A stretch of DNA of 64,000 nucleotides from CAZCDS01 sp964497585 (GTDB lineage: Bacteria; Desulfobacterota; Desulfomonilia; Desulfomonilales; Desulfomonilaceae), in contig CAZCDS010000001.1 of assembly GCA_964497585.1 (NCBI GenBank), positions 124,001 to 188,000 of the forward strand, written 5' to 3'. The translations under genes were made by a program, and so were the position numbers. The number at the start of each line of letters is the position of its first letter. Positions within the stretch are counted from its first letter, which is position 1. Under the pieces are notes generated by a model, which was not told the DNA's origin, did no database searches, and worked only from the letters and a program-made list of their open reading frames with translations. This document shows positions 1-9,193 of this stretch, piece by piece.

Positions 1-1
1 C

Positions 2-964
2 GATCCTGAACTCACGGTGGTCGGTTACGCAGCCAACGGCAGAGAAGCGCTTGCTAAGATAGAGAAACTTGAGCCCGATTTGATCCTCCTGGATTGGGAT
101 ATGCCCGTTATGATGGGTGGCACGACACTCATGCACATCATGATTCGAAGCCCGTGCCCGGTGGTCATCCTCAGTGGCTTCGTCGGAGGAGCAGGGGCCA
201 GTTCTTTTGACCTCCTCTGTTTGGGAGCCGTGGATTTCATGCGAAAGCCGCAAAGCAAATGGCGCACCGACGGCAGGGCGGACGATCTGGTGCGACGGGT
301 TAAGCAGGCAGGACAAATAAGGTTTGAGCGCATTCGTCGCTTAAAGATTCCCGCGCCCGTGCAGAAGTCACCGGCCGGCGAGCACTCCTTTCGGCCAGGG
401 GCCTTTCTGAGTGTCCTGGCGGCGTCGACCGGGGGATGCACAGACCTGATCCGGATCGTCCCCAGACTCCCGACAGATTTCAGATCGCCGATCGTTGTTC
501 TTCACGACATGCAGCCCGAGGCTTTGGGCCCCTTCATAGACTATCTGGACAGCCGCAGCCAAATTGAGGTCCGACCGGTGGAACCGGGCGTCACACTTAT
601 TGACGGGGTCTGCTACATCCATCCAGCCACCGTTCCCGTGGAGCTGGTGAAGAGGCAGGATGGACCGGCCCTCAAGATACTCTCGGAACTCCCGGATTCG
701 GGGGTAACCGATCATTTCCTCGTTTCCGCGTCGAAGGTTATGGGTGACCATGTGCTCGCGGTCTTACTATCCGGAAGCGCCGGGCCCGGGATAGAAGGAT
801 TCAGGGCGGTCAAGAAAGTGGATGGGATCACCATCGCGCAAGACCCCGCCTCAAGCGTGGATCCGGGAATGGCCGAAGCAGTCCTGGCCGAAGGTCTGGT
901 GGACCACACGTACTCGGCGGACGAGTTGGCTGCGGTCATGCAAGAGCTGATTAGATCGGCGTGA
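2..964 (+). CDS. cheB: CheB-like response regulator/methylesterase paralogue, 5' truncated by window edge
   Basis: The frame is open from base 2, so the true start lies outside the window. A receiver domain comes first, with the phospho-acceptor Asp in LLDWDMP, a Ser in place of the switch Thr (VILSGF) and the conserved Lys (MRKP). A CheB-type esterase domain follows. CheB normally removes methyl groups from chemoreceptors using a Ser-His-Asp triad. The nucleophile Ser is present in ASTGG (codon 425-427) and a His in VLHDM (codon 503-505). The catalytic Asp of the usual G-x-DG loop is replaced by Pro in SGSAGPG (codon 785-787), so esterase activity is doubtful. It is followed 40 bp downstream by cheW and starts the visible chemosensory operon. 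A second CheB-like gene ends the operon and shows the opposite losses. Confidence 0.85.
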   Translation, partial: DPELTVVGYAANGREALAKIEKLEPDLILLDWDMPVMMGGTTLMHIMIRSPCPVVILSGFVGGAGASSFDLLCLGAVDFMRKPQSKWRTDGRADDLVRRVKQAGQIRFERIRRLKIPAPVQKSPAGEHSFRPGAFLSVLAASTGGCTDLIRIVPRLPTDFRSPIVVLHDMQPEALGPFIDYLDSRSQIEVRPVEPGVTLIDGVCYIHPATVPVELVKRQDGPALKILSELPDSGVTDHFLVSASKVMGDHVLAVLLSGSAGPGIEGFRAVKKVDGITIAQDPASSVDPGMAEAVLAEGLVDHTYSADELAAVMQELIRSA

Positions 965-1004
965 CAGGTTTTCATGCCCCCCACGTGTTGAGAGGAGAGC
1001 TACC

Positions 1005-1550
1005 ATGAACGGTACTGATCAAACTTCAAGGGGGACCCCGGACGCTCCGGCAACGGTTCAGATGATAAGTTTCCTGGTTGGTAACGAGCAGTTCGGTGTA
1101 GGGATTCTCGTGGTCCAGGAAATCATCATGATGTCCGATATCACCGAAATCCCAAATTCTCCCGATTTCGTGGAAGGGGTGATCAACCTGCGGGGTAACA
1201 TCATCCCGGTCCTCGACCTACGAAGGAGGCTCAGGCTCCGGGGCGTGCCGCCGGCTCAAGGGCCCAGGCCCGGAACCAGAATACTTGTGGTCGAGATCGG
1301 TGAGAAGGTGACCGGCTTCATCGTAGACTCGGTTTCCAAGGTGTTGACGGTACCCTCGACGAAAATTCTGCCTCCGCCGGACATCATCGTATCGGGCGTG
1401 CAGAGTCAGTACATCAGCGGCGTGGTCCATCTCGACGAGGGAATACTGGTGGTGCTCGATTTTGGGAAGATCCTCAGTACAGAAGAGAAAGGCACTCTCG
1501 ATCAGATGTCGGGTATTTCCCCGGCAAGTTCGGAAAAGGTAGCGAGATAG
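1005..1550 (+). CDS. cheW: CheW chemotaxis coupling protein
   Basis: A 181-residue protein made of one CheW/SH3-like domain. It should bridge the chemoreceptor signalling tips and the P5 domain of CheA in the membrane-associated array. Typical segments are FLVGNEQFGVGI near residue 24, EIPNSPDFVEGVINLRG near residues 47-65 and PVLDLRRRL. The ATG at 1005 follows a purine-rich ribosome site (agaggagagc, 991-1000). The C-terminal ~20 residues are a polar tail beyond the fold. It lies between the partial cheB and the receptor gene on the same strand. Confidence 0.93.
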   Translation: MNGTDQTSRGTPDAPATVQMISFLVGNEQFGVGILVVQEIIMMSDITEIPNSPDFVEGVINLRGNIIPVLDLRRRLRLRGVPPAQGPRPGTRILVVEIGEKVTGFIVDSVSKVLTVPSTKILPPPDIIVSGVQSQYISGVVHLDEGILVVLDFGKILSTEEKGTLDQMSGISPASSEKVAR

Positions 1551-1675
1551 CCAACGCCGGACAGCTCGGAATCGTGCATAACTCCGAGGAAAATCGGCGG
1601 GAATGCGGTCACCAGGGAGAAATCGTAAGTCAGCTAACAGAATAGCATTAGATAGATTTTCCGGGAGGAAAGGTC

Positions 1676-4303
1676 ATGAAGATCTTCGAACGCTTTAGGT
1701 TACGCGGGAGCCTCAGGAACAAACTCGTCTTCGCGTTCCTCTTGGTCTCCATCGTCCCGTTGATCGTGGTCTCCGGGGGCGCCTACTATCAGACGCGTCA
1801 GGCGGCTCAGAGCGGGGTGTTCGAGTCCTTGGCAAACGCGAATGATTCCGTCTCCACAGCCTTGAACACGTATATGAACCAGCGATGCGGCGACAACCTC
1901 ACCTGGGCCGGTCTCGATTCCATGCGGGAATCGATCGTGGTCAGCGAGGTCCGGGACAAAGCGGCCGAGCAGCTGAAAAGCTTCATGACGTATTACGGTG
2001 CGTACGAGGCTATTCTCCTTCTCGACGCCAATGGAGTTTGTCTCGTGGCGAACCGGCCCGACCTCGTAGGAAGGGATTTTTCAAAAGAGTCTTCCTTCAA
2101 AGCCGCCATGAAGAGCAAAGTCGGGCATGTGGCGGTATCCCACGCGGAAAGACGTACGGTCGTCAGAAAGAAACCAGTGGCCAAATCCAGCAGGTGGACC
2201 CTGACCATCGGCGCGGCTGTCAGGGAAGCGGGGAAACCGATCGGCGCGGTGCTCTCGTTCCTCAAATGGGAACCGCTGGAAAAACTGGTGAAAGCACGAA
2301 CCATCGGTGAGACCGGGTACGTTGAAGTGCTCAACGATAAGGGCCAATTCATCCTGTCTCCGGACCGGAAGCGCTACGGAAAGCCACTGAAAGGTTCGCT
2401 CATGAACATGCCCGGTGTGGCTCAGGCAATTGCCGACAAGCAGCGCACTGTCACGTACACCGGGCTCAATGCTCGGACCCGTCGGGTAACGGCCCAAATG
2501 GCCAGCCTGGAATACCTCACCAAGTATGAGCGCTTTCCCGGTCTCAAGTGGGTCATGCTCGCTTCGCAGTCAGAGTCGGAGGCGTTCGCTCCCTCCCGTG
2601 CTCTTGCCCTAAACGGTATCATCGCCACGGTGATCATTGCGGCCTTGGTCATCTTGATCGGAATTTTGATTTCCGCAACGATTTCCCGCCCGATTACCCG
2701 GCTGGCCGAAACCGTTACGTCTGTTGGTGAGAATCTCGATCTGACGATTCAGGCGCCGGTTACCACTGCGGACGAAACGGGGCGGGCGGCTGAGGCGCTC
2801 AACGGTACTCTTGAACGACTCCTCGAGGCGTTCGGTTCGATCAACGATCTCGTGGGTACGGTCCGGGAGACCTCAGGCCGGGTGGACGAGGTTACCCAGA
2901 ACATCGTGGTGAACGCGACGGCTCAGGCCGAAAGAGCGAGAAACGTGCTCGAACGGGTTAACCAGATGGGTCAGACGGCTCAGGAAGTCGCGGGCAACGC
3001 AGCCGAAACCCTCAGATCCGCAGAAACCACTGCGGAGCATCTCCGGACCGTGGCGGACAATCTCGAAACCGTGGCCAGCAATGCCGGCGTTCAGGACACC
3101 CGTGCAGCAGATGGTGACTCCATCGTTGCCCAGATGGGTGAAACCGCCCAAGAGGTCTCCGGTAAAGCGGACGAGCAGTTCAAAGGAGCTGAGCAGGCAA
3201 ACGAGGCGATACAGCGTATGGCCCAGACGATCGAAGAGGTCGCCTCCCGAGCTGCGGAAGCTTCCGCCAAGGCCGAAGAACAGTTTGCCGGAGCGCAGGC
3301 CGCTACTGACGCGGTCCAACGTGTGGCAAAGGTTATCGATGAGACCGCTCGGAGTGCTGAGGAGGCCGCCCGACAGTCCGAGGCCACCGACCGGTACGCC
3401 AGAGAAGGTGGTGATGCGGTGGACAAGGTGGTTCAAGGTATGCGGGCTATCGCAGACAGTGCCGAGCAGATCAATGAAATCATGAATGTTATTTCATCGA
3501 TCGCCGAGCAGACGAACCTCCTCGCTCTCAACGCGGCCATCGAGGCGGCCAGGGCAGGCGAGCATGGAAAGGGCTTCGCGGTCGTTGCCGACGAGGTTCG
3601 CAAGCTCGCAGAACGAACCGCGGAATCGACCAACGAGATCGGTGAACTCATCAAAGAAAGTAACCGGAGGGTTGAAGAGGGAGAGCGCCTGTCGGCTACG
3701 AGTCGTGATGCCCTGACCCAGATTCAGGAAGCCGTGGCCAGGACAAACGAACTTATCGCAACGATCTCTCAAGGTACCGTCGAACAGACTCAAATGGCCC
3801 AGACCGTTCAAGAGGTCATGGCAAGACTGATTGCAGATTCCGAAGAGATTCGTACCCTCAGCGGTGCGATCTCTGAAGGTACCGTCCGGCAGGCCGAGGA
3901 CGCCCGAGCGGTCCAGGAGGTCATGACCACGGTGATTGCCGACTCCCAGGACGTGCTCGGACTCACTGCGGAGCAGGGCCGACGCAGGGAGCGGGCAGCC
4001 GGCATCATGTCCGAACTTCGAGACCTCAGCCGCGGCATTCTCGAGACGACCTCGGCTGGTGTTCAGGATTCCCGGCAGCTCTCCACGGAGATGGAAGATG
4101 TTACGTCTCGCTCGGAAAACATCACGAGGCTCACATCGCTCCAGACGGAGAGGTCGACCATCCTTAACCAGATTCTCGGGGAGATGGCCGAGATCGCAGC
4201 GAGAAATGCGGAAGGTGCAGGCGGCGCGTCGGAGACCACTCGGGAACTCTCCCAGATGGCCGACCAGCTCGCTGAGGTTGTTCAGCAATTCAAGATCTCC
4301 TGA
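1676..4303 (+). CDS. Methyl-accepting chemotaxis protein with periplasmic sensor and HAMP domain
   Basis: An 875-residue chemoreceptor. TM1 lies at about residues 16-38, then a periplasmic ligand-binding region of about 270 residues resembling a double Cache (dCache) sensor, TM2 at about 312-337, HAMP, and a long coiled-coil signalling domain. The highly conserved hairpin tip (EQTNLLALNAAIEAAR and GKGFAVVADEVRKLAERT) is at about residues 611-645. The cytoplasmic coiled coil carries internal repeats of the type QMGQTAQEV / TQMAQTVQEVM. The C-terminus (QQFKIS) has no NWETF-type pentapeptide for docking CheR/CheB, in keeping with the missing cheR. The ATG at 1676 is preceded by gggaggaaagg. It is probably the cognate receptor of this cluster; its ligand cannot be read from the sequence. 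Confidence 0.92.
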   Translation: MKIFERFRLRGSLRNKLVFAFLLVSIVPLIVVSGGAYYQTRQAAQSGVFESLANANDSVSTALNTYMNQRCGDNLTWAGLDSMRESIVVSEVRDKAAEQLKSFMTYYGAYEAILLLDANGVCLVANRPDLVGRDFSKESSFKAAMKSKVGHVAVSHAERRTVVRKKPVAKSSRWTLTIGAAVREAGKPIGAVLSFLKWEPLEKLVKARTIGETGYVEVLNDKGQFILSPDRKRYGKPLKGSLMNMPGVAQAIADKQRTVTYTGLNARTRRVTAQMASLEYLTKYERFPGLKWVMLASQSESEAFAPSRALALNGIIATVIIAALVILIGILISATISRPITRLAETVTSVGENLDLTIQAPVTTADETGRAAEALNGTLERLLEAFGSINDLVGTVRETSGRVDEVTQNIVVNATAQAERARNVLERVNQMGQTAQEVAGNAAETLRSAETTAEHLRTVADNLETVASNAGVQDTRAADGDSIVAQMGETAQEVSGKADEQFKGAEQANEAIQRMAQTIEEVASRAAEASAKAEEQFAGAQAATDAVQRVAKVIDETARSAEEAARQSEATDRYAREGGDAVDKVVQGMRAIADSAEQINEIMNVISSIAEQTNLLALNAAIEAARAGEHGKGFAVVADEVRKLAERTAESTNEIGELIKESNRRVEEGERLSATSRDALTQIQEAVARTNELIATISQGTVEQTQMAQTVQEVMARLIADSEEIRTLSGAISEGTVRQAEDARAVQEVMTTVIADSQDVLGLTAEQGRRRERAAGIMSELRDLSRGILETTSAGVQDSRQLSTEMEDVTSRSENITRLTSLQTERSTILNQILGEMAEIAARNAEGAGGASETTRELSQMADQLAEVVQQFKIS

Positions 4304-4440
4304 TCGCTCGGGAGTTCGATTTGTGACTTCGGGGTGCGCTCCGAATGCGCGTCCCGACAATCCGAGGTCTTCCGAGAAATCGGCGGATTCGGCAACATCG
4401 AAGGAGAGCCAGCCCCTCCCCGGCATGAATGAGGTGAGCG

Positions 4441-4806
4441 ATGAGCATGCGGGTCCTTGTAGTCGACGACTCAGGGTTCATGCGAAAACGAATAGTGGCG
4501 GAAATTTCGTCCCAGGGGCACACCGTGGTCGGTGAGGCAAGAGGCGGAGTCGAAGCGGTCGAGATGTATCGAAATCTGAAGCCCGACCTGGTGACTATGG
4601 ATATCACCATGCGTGACAAAGACGGGATGACCGCCGCGAGAGAAATTCTTCAGCAGGACCCGGACGCCAAGATCCTTTTCCTGACCATACTCCAGGACGA
4701 GAAGTACAAGGCCGAGGCTCGGAGTCTGGGCGCGGTCGGCTTTCTCAACAAATCTGACCCCCTGTCCCTGCAGGAGGCCATCCAACGGATGTCAGGGGAA
4801 AAATGA
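4441..4806 (+). CDS. cheY: CheY-like single-domain response regulator
   Basis: A 121-residue stand-alone receiver domain. The acidic pair is in VLVVDDSGF, the phospho-acceptor Asp in LVTMDITM, the switch Thr in ILFLTIL and the conserved Lys near the end in GFLNKSDPL. It should accept phosphate from the CheA encoded downstream and carry the output signal. The ATG at 4441 follows aatgaggtgagcg. Its last four bases overlap the start of the next gene (ATGA), indicating translational coupling. Confidence 0.9.
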   Translation: MSMRVLVVDDSGFMRKRIVAEISSQGHTVVGEARGGVEAVEMYRNLKPDLVTMDITMRDKDGMTAAREILQQDPDAKILFLTILQDEKYKAEARSLGAVGFLNKSDPLSLQEAIQRMSGEK

Positions 4807-5585
4807 TCTCGATGGCCCACGAATCCACAACGGAATTGCAATGGAGCAGGACAGGCGCCCTTCCGAGAAGAGGCGCGGGCCAGCCCAGGCATCGGGAACC
4901 TATTCCCCCCCCGCCATCCGGGGTGCTGCTCAACGGACTGCTCGTGGTGCTGTGCATCGTGACGAGCCTTGCAGTGGGAATGACTATCAAGTCCATCCTG
5001 GATCTGAGCAATGAATCCACGAGAAAATCAATCGTCAAAGAGATCCAGGCCACGTCGGAAACCACGACGGAAAACGTGTCGGGAAACTCGCTGAGAATCA
5101 GGACCCTCGCCCGGTACCGTGATCGCTTGCTCACCCTGTTGGCCCTGACGATCATCTGTTTCGGAGCTGGTATTTATCTCCTTGTGCGCCGATTGAAAGC
5201 CCCTCTTCAGGCCATTGCGGACGGTGTCCGGGAAATAGCCGGCGGCAATCTCGGCGTGGCGGTCCCGGCAGACCGGACCGACCTCCTCGGAGGACTCGGC
5301 CAAGCGGTAAACGACATCGCTGCCAATTATCAGGAGGTTTTTCTCCTGACGGGCACGAAGGCGGGGAAGTGCAGCTCGGCCGTGAAAGAACTGGCGCAAG
5401 TCCTCAGTCGCGAGGAGAAGCCCGCTTCCAGAGAGAAAGCGTTGCAGCAGTTGGAACTCTTGGGTCGCGAGCTGGATGAGATTGGCCAAATGATCGCCGG
5501 TTTTGACTTCTACCAAGTCCATTTTGACGGAAAGAAGGTCTTTCGTGAGTCCGCGGCCAAGAAGGGAAGAAAGAATGTTACGTAG
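4803..5585 (+). CDS. Membrane protein with two TM helices and a HAMP domain, no signalling tip
   Basis: A 260-residue protein. Residues 1-37 form a polar, Pro-rich cytoplasmic segment. TM1 is at about 40-63 (VLLNGLLVVLCIVTSLAVGM), a short external stretch follows, TM2 is at about 110-130, then a HAMP-like linker (RRLKAPLQAIADGVREIAGGNLGV) and a helical C-terminal region rich in Glu, Lys and Gln. There is no methyl-accepting hairpin and no kinase or cyclase domain. It is translationally coupled to cheY (4-bp overlap) and precedes cheA. Membrane HAMP proteins of this type occur as accessory inputs in alternative chemosensory operons; a direct role with this CheA is an inference. Confidence 0.75.
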   Translation: MISMAHESTTELQWSRTGALPRRGAGQPRHREPIPPPPSGVLLNGLLVVLCIVTSLAVGMTIKSILDLSNESTRKSIVKEIQATSETTTENVSGNSLRIRTLARYRDRLLTLLALTIICFGAGIYLLVRRLKAPLQAIADGVREIAGGNLGVAVPADRTDLLGGLGQAVNDIAANYQEVFLLTGTKAGKCSSAVKELAQVLSREEKPASREKALQQLELLGRELDEIGQMIAGFDFYQVHFDGKKVFRESAAKKGRKNVT

Positions 5586-5665
5586 TCCTGCCGAGCCGAA
5601 CTCAGAGGAGACGGCTCTCTTCCTATCCTGCCCCAGGGGCGCCGGTCGGGCGAAAGGGTGACGAA

Positions 5666-8600
5666 ATGATCGACAAGGAAATTCTGGAGGAATACGCAAG
5701 CGAGGCACGGGAACTCCTGGACGAGATGGACCAGAGCCTTATACGTCTCGAAAAGGAAGGTCCGGTGCCGGAATTGCTCAACAACATCTTTCGCGCTGCC
5801 CACTGCATAAAGGGCTCCGCGGAATATATAGGCCTGGAGCGCTCGGGAGCATTCACCCACGGCATGGAGAACCTGTTGGACCGCCTGCGTGAGGGAAGGC
5901 TCAAGCTCACTCCCAGCATTGTCGACTTTCTGTTCCGCGCCAAGGATCTTATCGCTGCACTGCTCGAGGAAGTCACCCGGTCCCAGAAGGAGCAGTCCGA
6001 CATCTCCTCCATGATGCGCGAACTGGACAGATATGTGACAGGAGTTGGCGCGGAAGCAGGGGGCGTCGAAGAACCCGGCACGGGAATCTCCGAGGCTGAT
6101 ATTGCGGACAGCGAAGTCGGAAAGATGGAGGTGAGAGCGGTCGAAGAGCCCTTCGGAGCCGAAGAGGCAGTTACTCCCGAGGAAATGCCACCCACTACCA
6201 CGGTGGATATCGAAACGGGTTTGCGCGCGGACACCAACGAACTCGAAGAATATGCCGAGGCCCTGGATGAAATTGCGGGAACAAGAACACCTACCGTGGA
6301 ACTGGAAACGCCTGAGGATCTGGCCGCTATCGAGACCGGGGAATTGACCGAGGAATTTCGACGGGAATACGCGGCGCGCGTTGAGGCGGAGAGCCCGATA
6401 GCCGAACCGGGCCCCACATCGACGGAAGAGGAGCTGGAAACGATTCCCGGGGCCGAGCCCAGTGTAGGCGTTCCCGTGCCGACCCCCATCGATGAAATGG
6501 AAGCGGGTACAACGCTTGAGGAAACCGTTCCCTATGTGCTCAACGTCAGTCTCTACCTGGACGACCTGGAAGATGGACTGAGCCTTGAGGATATGCGTTC
6601 CGCCCTCCTTGGGACCATCTCAAGCCTCAAGGATTCGCTGGAATTCCTCGGGATTCACGACGCGGTAACGGTGCTGGAGGAGATGGAAGGCGTCTTTCTC
6701 ACGTGCGAGAAGACTGACGGGAGGCTTTCCGCGGATTCCATCGCCCAATTGAGAACGCTCCTGGAAGACCTCCAGGCCTATTACCCCCCGGATACCTTCC
6801 CCCGGGAGGAGCCAACCCTGCCTGAGCCGGAGGTGACACCCACGGAGGAGGTGTCGCCGACGCCCATTCCTTTCGCGGACGAGCTACTCCGAATTGCCGA
6901 CGTAGATGCCCAGCTTATTCAAGCCCTGTACGACGCTGGCTTCACTTCCAAGGAGCTTCTAGGAAAGGCCGACCTGGCTTCTCTCATTCGAGTTCCGGGA
7001 ATGAGTCGTACGATCGCCGAGGCCGTCATCAAAGAGTTCAAACCCGTACCGGACTTACGCAAAGAGGTGCGGCGAAGGCCGGCCGGTGGGCGCTCCATGT
7101 TGGCGGATGTCGACGAGGAACTGCTCAAGGAGTTCGAGGGCATATTCGGCGAAGCAGAACCGCTGGCTCCGACCGCTGCCCCGGAAGAAAAGATCTTTGT
7201 CAACGGAGAACTCGCGCAGCAGCTCGGTACGGTGGGCGAAGAAACCGACCGAGAAATCATCGAGATTTTCATCTCATACGCCTGGGAAATCGTTGACCGA
7301 ATTCTGCCGGTGGCAGGCAAGGCAAGAGACGGATCGGTAGAGCGATCAGATCTTGAGGCCTGCGCGGATTCGATCAAGGCAATACGAGCGTCCTCGTCTT
7401 ATATGGATTACCGGAAACTGGCCGCATTCCTCGACGACTGGTACGAAAGGACCCTCTGGGCGGCCGAGGTCGTAGATACCCTGACAGTCAAGGACCTCGT
7501 CTTTATCGATGATAAGGTGACTGAGTTTCAGGACTTCCTCAGACGACTGGAAGCCACCGTAAAACCGGCGCGGGTTGCGGTGGAGAGCCCCGTACCGACA
7601 CCGGTCGAGCGGGAAGCGCCAAGTTTTGAGCCGCCACCTGTGGTGCGCGAACCCCCGCCTAAGCGGGAACCCGAGATCACTGTTCCCGTTGAGAGTCCGC
7701 GCATGGTGGCCACTCCAGGGCCGACTGAGTTGCCGAAGGCAGTCCAAGAGCCACCCGCTGCCGCCCCCCCCGCCGAAGTTCCTCAAGAGGCTTCGATCGG
7801 ACCGGAACCCACGCGCGAGATACCCGATCGTCTCTCGGGGCCCCGCGGGACCGCCCAGGAGGCACCCGTGGTTCGCACCATGAGGGTCGATGCGGGCAAG
7901 GTCGACCTTCTTCTCAATCAGGTCGGAGAACTCGTCGTGAACCGCTCTTATGTAGAGCAGCTTTCCCTCGAACTGAAGAACTTCCAGCGGGATCTTTCGG
8001 TCGCGGTGGAAGTGGGGAAGAAAGAGGTGCAAGCCCTCAAAGATATTACGCTGAGAGTCGGCGAGGCCAGCATTTCCCTCGGACGAGCCGCCACTGACCT
8101 TCAGGAAGGTGTGATGAAGCTGAGGATGCTTCCGGTGGGACAGCTCTTCAACCGAATGCCACGGCTGATCCGTGATCTCTCCCGGAGGGTCGGAAAGAGC
8201 GTTGAACTCCGAGTCCAGGGAGGTGACACCGAAGTCGACAAAAGGGTCATCGAACAGATCTACAATCCACTGGTCCACCTGATCAGGAACGCCGTGGATC
8301 ATGGGATTGAAGACCCGAAGACGAGGCAGAGTCTCGGCAAAAACGAAGAAGGCTCAATCCTTCTGAGCGCATACTCTCAGGGCAACCAGGTCGTTATCGA
8401 TATCGAGGATGACGGCAGAGGAATCGATTCGGAAGAAATCAGGAACAAGGCCGTCAGGATGGGACTGATCGACATCAGAGAGGCTTCCGATCTCTCCACG
8501 CAGGAAGTGTACAATTTCCTTTTCGTTCCAGGGTTTTCCACGAGTAAGAGGGTGACCCGTACGTCGGGTCGAGGCGTCGGCATGGACGTGGTGAAGAAAG

Positions 8601-9178
8601 ATGTGGAGAAAATCAATGGCCAGATTGAGATTGATTCCGTCAGAGGGAAGGGATCGCGGGTCTCCATAAAAATACCGTTGACCCTGGCGATCATTCAGAC
8701 GCTTCTCATACGGTTCGGTTCACACATATTCGCAATCCCGTTAACTTCGGTGCGGGAAATAATCCAGGTTGCCCAACATGAGTTCTCGACCATAGAAGGC
8801 TTCGAAGTGATAAAATTCAGGGACCAAACGATCCCGGTTCTCCGTATCGACGAGGTCTTTCACATGTCCAACTCCCACAAGCCTGGAAGCGAAAAATTTA
8901 TGGTCCTGGCCACCACGGGGCTCAAGACGCTCGGGTTCCCCGTTGAGGAGCTGGTAGGGGAGCAGGATGTCGTGATCAAGCCGTTGGCCGAACACGTCTG
9001 GAAAACCCGGGGACTAGCCGGCTCAACGATACTCGGTGACGGAACCATAGCTCTCGTGCTCGACGTTGCAGAACTCGTGGAAGACGTGGTGCTTCGACAT
9101 AGACAGCTCGCCCAGGCAGGTAGCCGCGACGCAGCGACGGTTCGTCGCGAGGAAACTGAGAACCACCAAGGTTTGTAA
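5666..9178 (+). CDS. cheA: CheA histidine kinase, multi-Hpt, with helix-hairpin-helix insert
   Basis: An 1170-residue chemotaxis kinase, nearly twice the E. coli CheA length. It has an N-terminal Hpt/P1 domain with phospho-acceptor His46 (AAHCIKGSA). An acidic linker follows, then a second Hpt-shaped helical region at about 287-375 without the His. A helix-hairpin-helix-like pair lies at about 405-460 (LLRIADVDAQLIQALYDAGF, LIRVPGMSRTIAEAV). A third Hpt-like region at about 525-620 reads CADSIKAIRASSSYM where AHxIKGSA is expected. A long Pro-rich linker leads to P3 dimerisation from about 735, the P4 ATPase (N box HLIRNAVDHG at about 870, DDGRGID at about 914, TSGRGVGMDVV at about 965) and a C-terminal P5 CheW-like domain. 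It should autophosphorylate in response to the receptor and pass phosphate to the CheY and CheB-like receivers. Confidence 0.93.
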   Translation: MIDKEILEEYASEARELLDEMDQSLIRLEKEGPVPELLNNIFRAAHCIKGSAEYIGLERSGAFTHGMENLLDRLREGRLKLTPSIVDFLFRAKDLIAALLEEVTRSQKEQSDISSMMRELDRYVTGVGAEAGGVEEPGTGISEADIADSEVGKMEVRAVEEPFGAEEAVTPEEMPPTTTVDIETGLRADTNELEEYAEALDEIAGTRTPTVELETPEDLAAIETGELTEEFRREYAARVEAESPIAEPGPTSTEEELETIPGAEPSVGVPVPTPIDEMEAGTTLEETVPYVLNVSLYLDDLEDGLSLEDMRSALLGTISSLKDSLEFLGIHDAVTVLEEMEGVFLTCEKTDGRLSADSIAQLRTLLEDLQAYYPPDTFPREEPTLPEPEVTPTEEVSPTPIPFADELLRIADVDAQLIQALYDAGFTSKELLGKADLASLIRVPGMSRTIAEAVIKEFKPVPDLRKEVRRRPAGGRSMLADVDEELLKEFEGIFGEAEPLAPTAAPEEKIFVNGELAQQLGTVGEETDREIIEIFISYAWEIVDRILPVAGKARDGSVERSDLEACADSIKAIRASSSYMDYRKLAAFLDDWYERTLWAAEVVDTLTVKDLVFIDDKVTEFQDFLRRLEATVKPARVAVESPVPTPVEREAPSFEPPPVVREPPPKREPEITVPVESPRMVATPGPTELPKAVQEPPAAAPPAEVPQEASIGPEPTREIPDRLSGPRGTAQEAPVVRTMRVDAGKVDLLLNQVGELVVNRSYVEQLSLELKNFQRDLSVAVEVGKKEVQALKDITLRVGEASISLGRAATDLQEGVMKLRMLPVGQLFNRMPRLIRDLSRRVGKSVELRVQGGDTEVDKRVIEQIYNPLVHLIRNAVDHGIEDPKTRQSLGKNEEGSILLSAYSQGNQVVIDIEDDGRGIDSEEIRNKAVRMGLIDIREASDLSTQEVYNFLFVPGFSTSKRVTRTSGRGVGMDVVKKDVEKINGQIEIDSVRGKGSRVSIKIPLTLAIIQTLLIRFGSHIFAIPLTSVREIIQVAQHEFSTIEGFEVIKFRDQTIPVLRIDEVFHMSNSHKPGSEKFMVLATTGLKTLGFPVEELVGEQDVVIKPLAEHVWKTRGLAGSTILGDGTIALVLDVAELVEDVVLRHRQLAQAGSRDAATVRREETENHQGL

Positions 9179-9193
9179 GGGGATTGAAGGTCC

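Noticed and set aside
3494..4426. 310-codon minus-strand frame
   Set aside because: Shadow of the chemoreceptor coiled coil, whose repeated codons keep the opposite strand open.
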